Origin: Absidia repens
Lineage: Eukaryota > Mucoromycota > Mucoromycetes > Mucorales > Cunninghamellaceae
Assembly: GCA_002105175.1 (NCBI GenBank)
Contig: MCGE01000016.1
Coordinates: forward strand, 689,501-753,500
Reading direction: 5' to 3'
Length of the DNA: 64,000 nucleotides
Shown: positions 61,093 through 64,000 of the stretch, in pieces
Position numbering within the stretch: the stretch's first letter is position 1
Layout of the letters: each line of letters begins with the position of its first letter
Translations under genes and position numbers: made by a program
Notes under the pieces: model-generated
What the model saw: only the letters and a program-made list of their open reading frames with translations
Told to the model about the DNA's origin: nothing
The model's database searches: none

Positions 61093-61851
61093 ACGCACTA
61101 TTTAGTTAGTTTTTTTTTGTTACAATAAACTGATTGTCTTATACACACATATATACATATGTATATTGAGATATTGCTATGATTTGGATAATGAGCAAGG
61201 GAATAAATGGATTGGGAAAATGATATGTTGTATGGGTATGTGTGAGGGGGGAGGGATATACAGTAGTATTGAATAGTGTCCTTTTGGTATATGATCTATT
61301 TTGGTGTGTGGACATTGTGTGTGATGGGAGTTGGTTTAGAGATAGACTCTTTTTTTTTTTTCATGACCTGCAAAGAATTCGATGAAGCAATATACTTTGC
61401 ACTTGGCAGTATTTCTCAACTGCGATATGATGTCAATTGTTCTTGTCTCATTTTTTTAAGGATGGAACGTGCAAGGCAGAATAATTGATTTTCCAGAATT
61501 TTTCTCGACTAGACTCAACACACTAATAATAATTCTGTCGATTGTTGCCCCAAAAAATCCTTGAAAACTGCACATATTCTTCTATTAACAGGAGGCATTA
61601 TACAAAGTATTCTGGGGATCATTCCAACATTTTTCACCCTACAAAAAGTCTTCTTTTTTTTTTCACCCCGAAGTCGAGTCAACCCAACTTTTTGTGTAAA
61701 AAAATACTTCCACAACAAAGATAACAGGATATCATGCCATTAAAAATAATGAGGCGGAAACCAAATAACAATTCCACTTCCAAATACTCAAGTTCATTAA
61801 CCCCTTAATTTTCATGATCTGTTTCCGATACCCGAACTATTTCACCTTCAT

Positions 61852-61898
<47 letters not shown>

Positions 61899-62120
61899 CA
61901 AGCGTGCTACTGCACATCATGCATCTCTTAAATCCCATATCAATGAATGTGTAATAAAACAAAAACGACAAAGAGAGAAAATAAATAAATAAATTGACTA
62001 CAAATTTTATTGAGATTTGCAAAATAAGGGAGGTCACAAGACTAGAAGACTATAATATATTCAAACACACTCCTTCCCCTCCAACAGACCGGAGTCAACA
62101 GCCACCTAGCCAATAGTGCT
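61093..62120. other. Spacer with 44-base poly-T tract
   Basis: No gene is supported. The RPL34 polyadenylation hexamer is at 61124-61129 and a 44-T run at 61855-61898. ORFs on either strand are short and of biased composition. Confidence 0.5.
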
Positions 62121-63469
62121 TCACATCCCGGGTAGGCCATCATATCTTCTGTTCGCATATGCCGGTCGTAAGCCAGCAGCCAATTCCATATGCAAATGAG
62201 ATCCGAAAGGGAGACAGCCTTCCAAGGTAGCTTCCGAAACAAGGGTAGTAAAGGCATCGGCTGTATAAGTATCGTTTTCTATCAGATGATTCGTCAGTCG
62301 CCGTATATTATTCCATATGGCTGATAAAATGGCAAATGAGGTGATGGCGCCGGGAAATGAAGGATGATGTGTTGGAATCCTGATTGATGTGCCGTGCCCA
62401 AAATAAACAAAAAAAAAAAAAATTAGTTATGTGTGTTCAATACTATTTGCGTGGACGACAACATCCGATCCCTGATATTTTTCTTACCTATCCAAATTCC
62501 TTGGACGTTTTCGTGTAAATTTGACATCAGGCGACGTCTCATCTGTAGCACCGCCACTAGAATCATCATCATCATCAACTTGTTCCTGTTGTTGTCTTGA
62601 TAAGGGAATCGAGAATTGTTCGTCCGATGACACCATCACGTCTTTGGGAACCACGGTTGGTTGGAATTGAGGTGGTACACGCTGGTCAAGTGTTGATGTC
62701 GAATAATAGGGAGTGTCTATTGGTGGTGGCAGCGGCGGCGACGGCGACGACGATGACGTTAATGAGGGTAGGAGGTTATCCCTTCGATTGGAAGCTGAGG
62801 CAACAAACGACGGTAGGTGGATTCCTCCATACGGTAGTAATATATTTGGCATGCTTGGTGATGTTGGTTCAAAGTCCCTTGCTGTTGACCAGCGAGCAGC
62901 AGTAGTGTGGCTCGTTATCAACTGTCCCTGTTCAGTGATCGCTTGGTGCTGTTCCTCCAGATGAGTATGGTCATGACGTGTCGTTTCTTCTTCAGAAGTT
63001 CGGTCTTGATCATCTTGCTCCACAAAGGCCCCCGTCCCGTCATGTGAAGGTAAAGCACCGAAGGTAAAGTCAATATCAGAGAAAGACTCCGTATCAGAAG
63101 GCCGAAAGGAAGAATATGATTCAGGTTCTGAGGTGCCGAGCGAGAACGAGTCCCTTCTGTCTATGCTGAGAATAGAGGATGTGGAAGTTGTTGCCGTTGG
63201 TGCTACTGCTGGTGGTGCTGGTGGCAGTATATCTGAAAAGGAAGAGGTGGTATCAGAAGACGAAGAGCGTATTGCTGAGCTAATGTCATGCCAGTCAGTA
63301 TCTGACTCAGAAGCAGAAGATGCAGAGATAGTATGGGAGTGAATCTGGCCAGGTGATAGAATGTGGTTATCAATGGTAGGTATAGGATGAATGGGAAGTT
63401 CATCTTCAGTTGAAGCATCAAGGGGGATGACCTATGTCTCGGTCGACGTTGTTGTTGAGCAAAGGCCAT
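62121..63469 (-). CDS. Unknown acidic Ser-rich protein with conserved-looking C-terminal helix (apparent frameshift)
   Basis: Two exons, 63469-62488 and 62379-62121. The body is disordered and rich in Ser/Asp/Thr/Pro (SASSASESDTDWHDISS, SFRPSDTESFSDIDFTF), with an acidic tract (VDDDDDSSGG) followed by FTRKRPRNLDR, a possible nuclear signal. Exon 2 encodes a compact helical end, FPGAITSFAILSAIWNNIRR then LVSEATLEGCLPFGSHLHM, which looks like a real folded segment. The only start codon (63469; TATA-like box upstream and good context) reads MAFAQQQRRPRHRSS and then leaves the main frame. One extra C in the 5-base C run near 63422-63427 restores one frame of about 413 residues. No family recognised. 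Confidence 0.65.
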
Positions 63470-64000
63470 TGTGTATATGTATATATAAAAGAGGAAGAAC
63501 GAACGAAAAAATGAAATTCAGTAATAAAAAATAAATGGGGGGTGGGGTGGCGTGATAACGAAAAACAAAAAGCAAAAGTGAACCGGTGTTTAAAAAATCA
63601 TACCCACTCTCACCTAATATTCAAAGATCTGCATGAACCCGAAGAGTCAGATTTCGTTCATTAGAACTATCTCGAGTTTTTCATTTGTATAGTGAAAATT
63701 TTCCGACTGATTTGAAAGAATATGTAAACAATTACAAACACAACATGTAAAAACCCATTTCATTTTGTGCTCATACTGTTTGCAACCATAACCATTTTAT
63801 TATAATGTTTTAAGAATCAAAGTGGTTCATTCTAACTGTACACTTCTCCTCTTCATAGTCCATCAATGAGTTGTCCTAACTTGAATATATATATATATAT
63901 ATATATATATTATTATTATTATTATTATGGGTGTTCGATAGCATTTGCTGTTGTTTCTAATTTTCATTGTTCGTTCATGCCACTCATCACTAATCGCGTT
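63470..64000. other. Promoter of the Ser-rich gene and right-edge spacer
   Basis: A TATA-like TTTATATATAC (minus strand, near 63480) precedes the Ser-rich gene. An (AT)n then (ATT)n microsatellite lies at about 63882-63927. No gene is seen before the window ends. Confidence 0.45.

Overview
This is nuclear DNA of a filamentous fungus, most likely an early-diverging zygomycete (Mucoromycota; the style resembles Absidia, Lichtheimia or Cunninghamella). The reasons are many short GT-AG introns (about 50-150 bp) with GTAAGT-like donors, several exons of only 3-21 nt, abundant poly-T and poly-A tracts in introns and spacers, long Gln/Asn/His runs in regulatory proteins, and a fungus-specific chitin synthase. 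I see no prophage, plasmid or CRISPR. Exon joins were made by eye from frame, splice consensus and family conservation. In every multi-exon gene the phases close, except in two genes that each need one extra base in a homopolymer.

Left part (1-12 kb): an SLD2-type replication-initiation gene that runs off the left edge; a Ser-rich basic protein with SxIP motifs (candidate microtubule plus-end tracker), divergent from ELP3 (Elongator tRNA-modifying subunit); a 15-exon gene for a Gln-rich, coiled-coil, probably nuclear protein of unknown function; and an intronless PHO85-type cyclin-dependent kinase.

Middle-left (12-31 kb): RPS3 (with an apparent 3-nt exon), V-ATPase subunit d, PDX1/SNZ vitamin B6 synthase, a full-length ABCB transporter, a BAG6-like ubiquitin-domain protein, and NDUFS7 of complex I on the minus strand. 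Middle (31-50 kb): APC2, a class IV-type chitin synthase and an NT5DC-type HAD nucleotidase, all on the minus strand, then a 3.4-kb gene-poor stretch and a homeobox transcription factor. Right (50-64 kb): a voltage-gated K+ channel convergent with a 7-TM protein, succinate-semialdehyde dehydrogenase, an unknown mitochondrial-type protein divergent from RPL34, and an unknown acidic Ser-rich protein.

The genes are mostly unrelated housekeeping and regulatory genes, and I see no functional cluster. The least expected content lies between them. A non-coding dispersed repeat of about 0.45-0.9 kb is present in four diverged copies (near 13.3, 28.1, 40.9 and 57.6 kb). One copy is split by a young tRNA-derived SINE with a 76-base A tail and a perfect 15-bp target-site duplication. 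Another copy carries an 11-bp tandem array whose core, TAGTTTA, also recurs in the 3' flanks of at least seven genes here.
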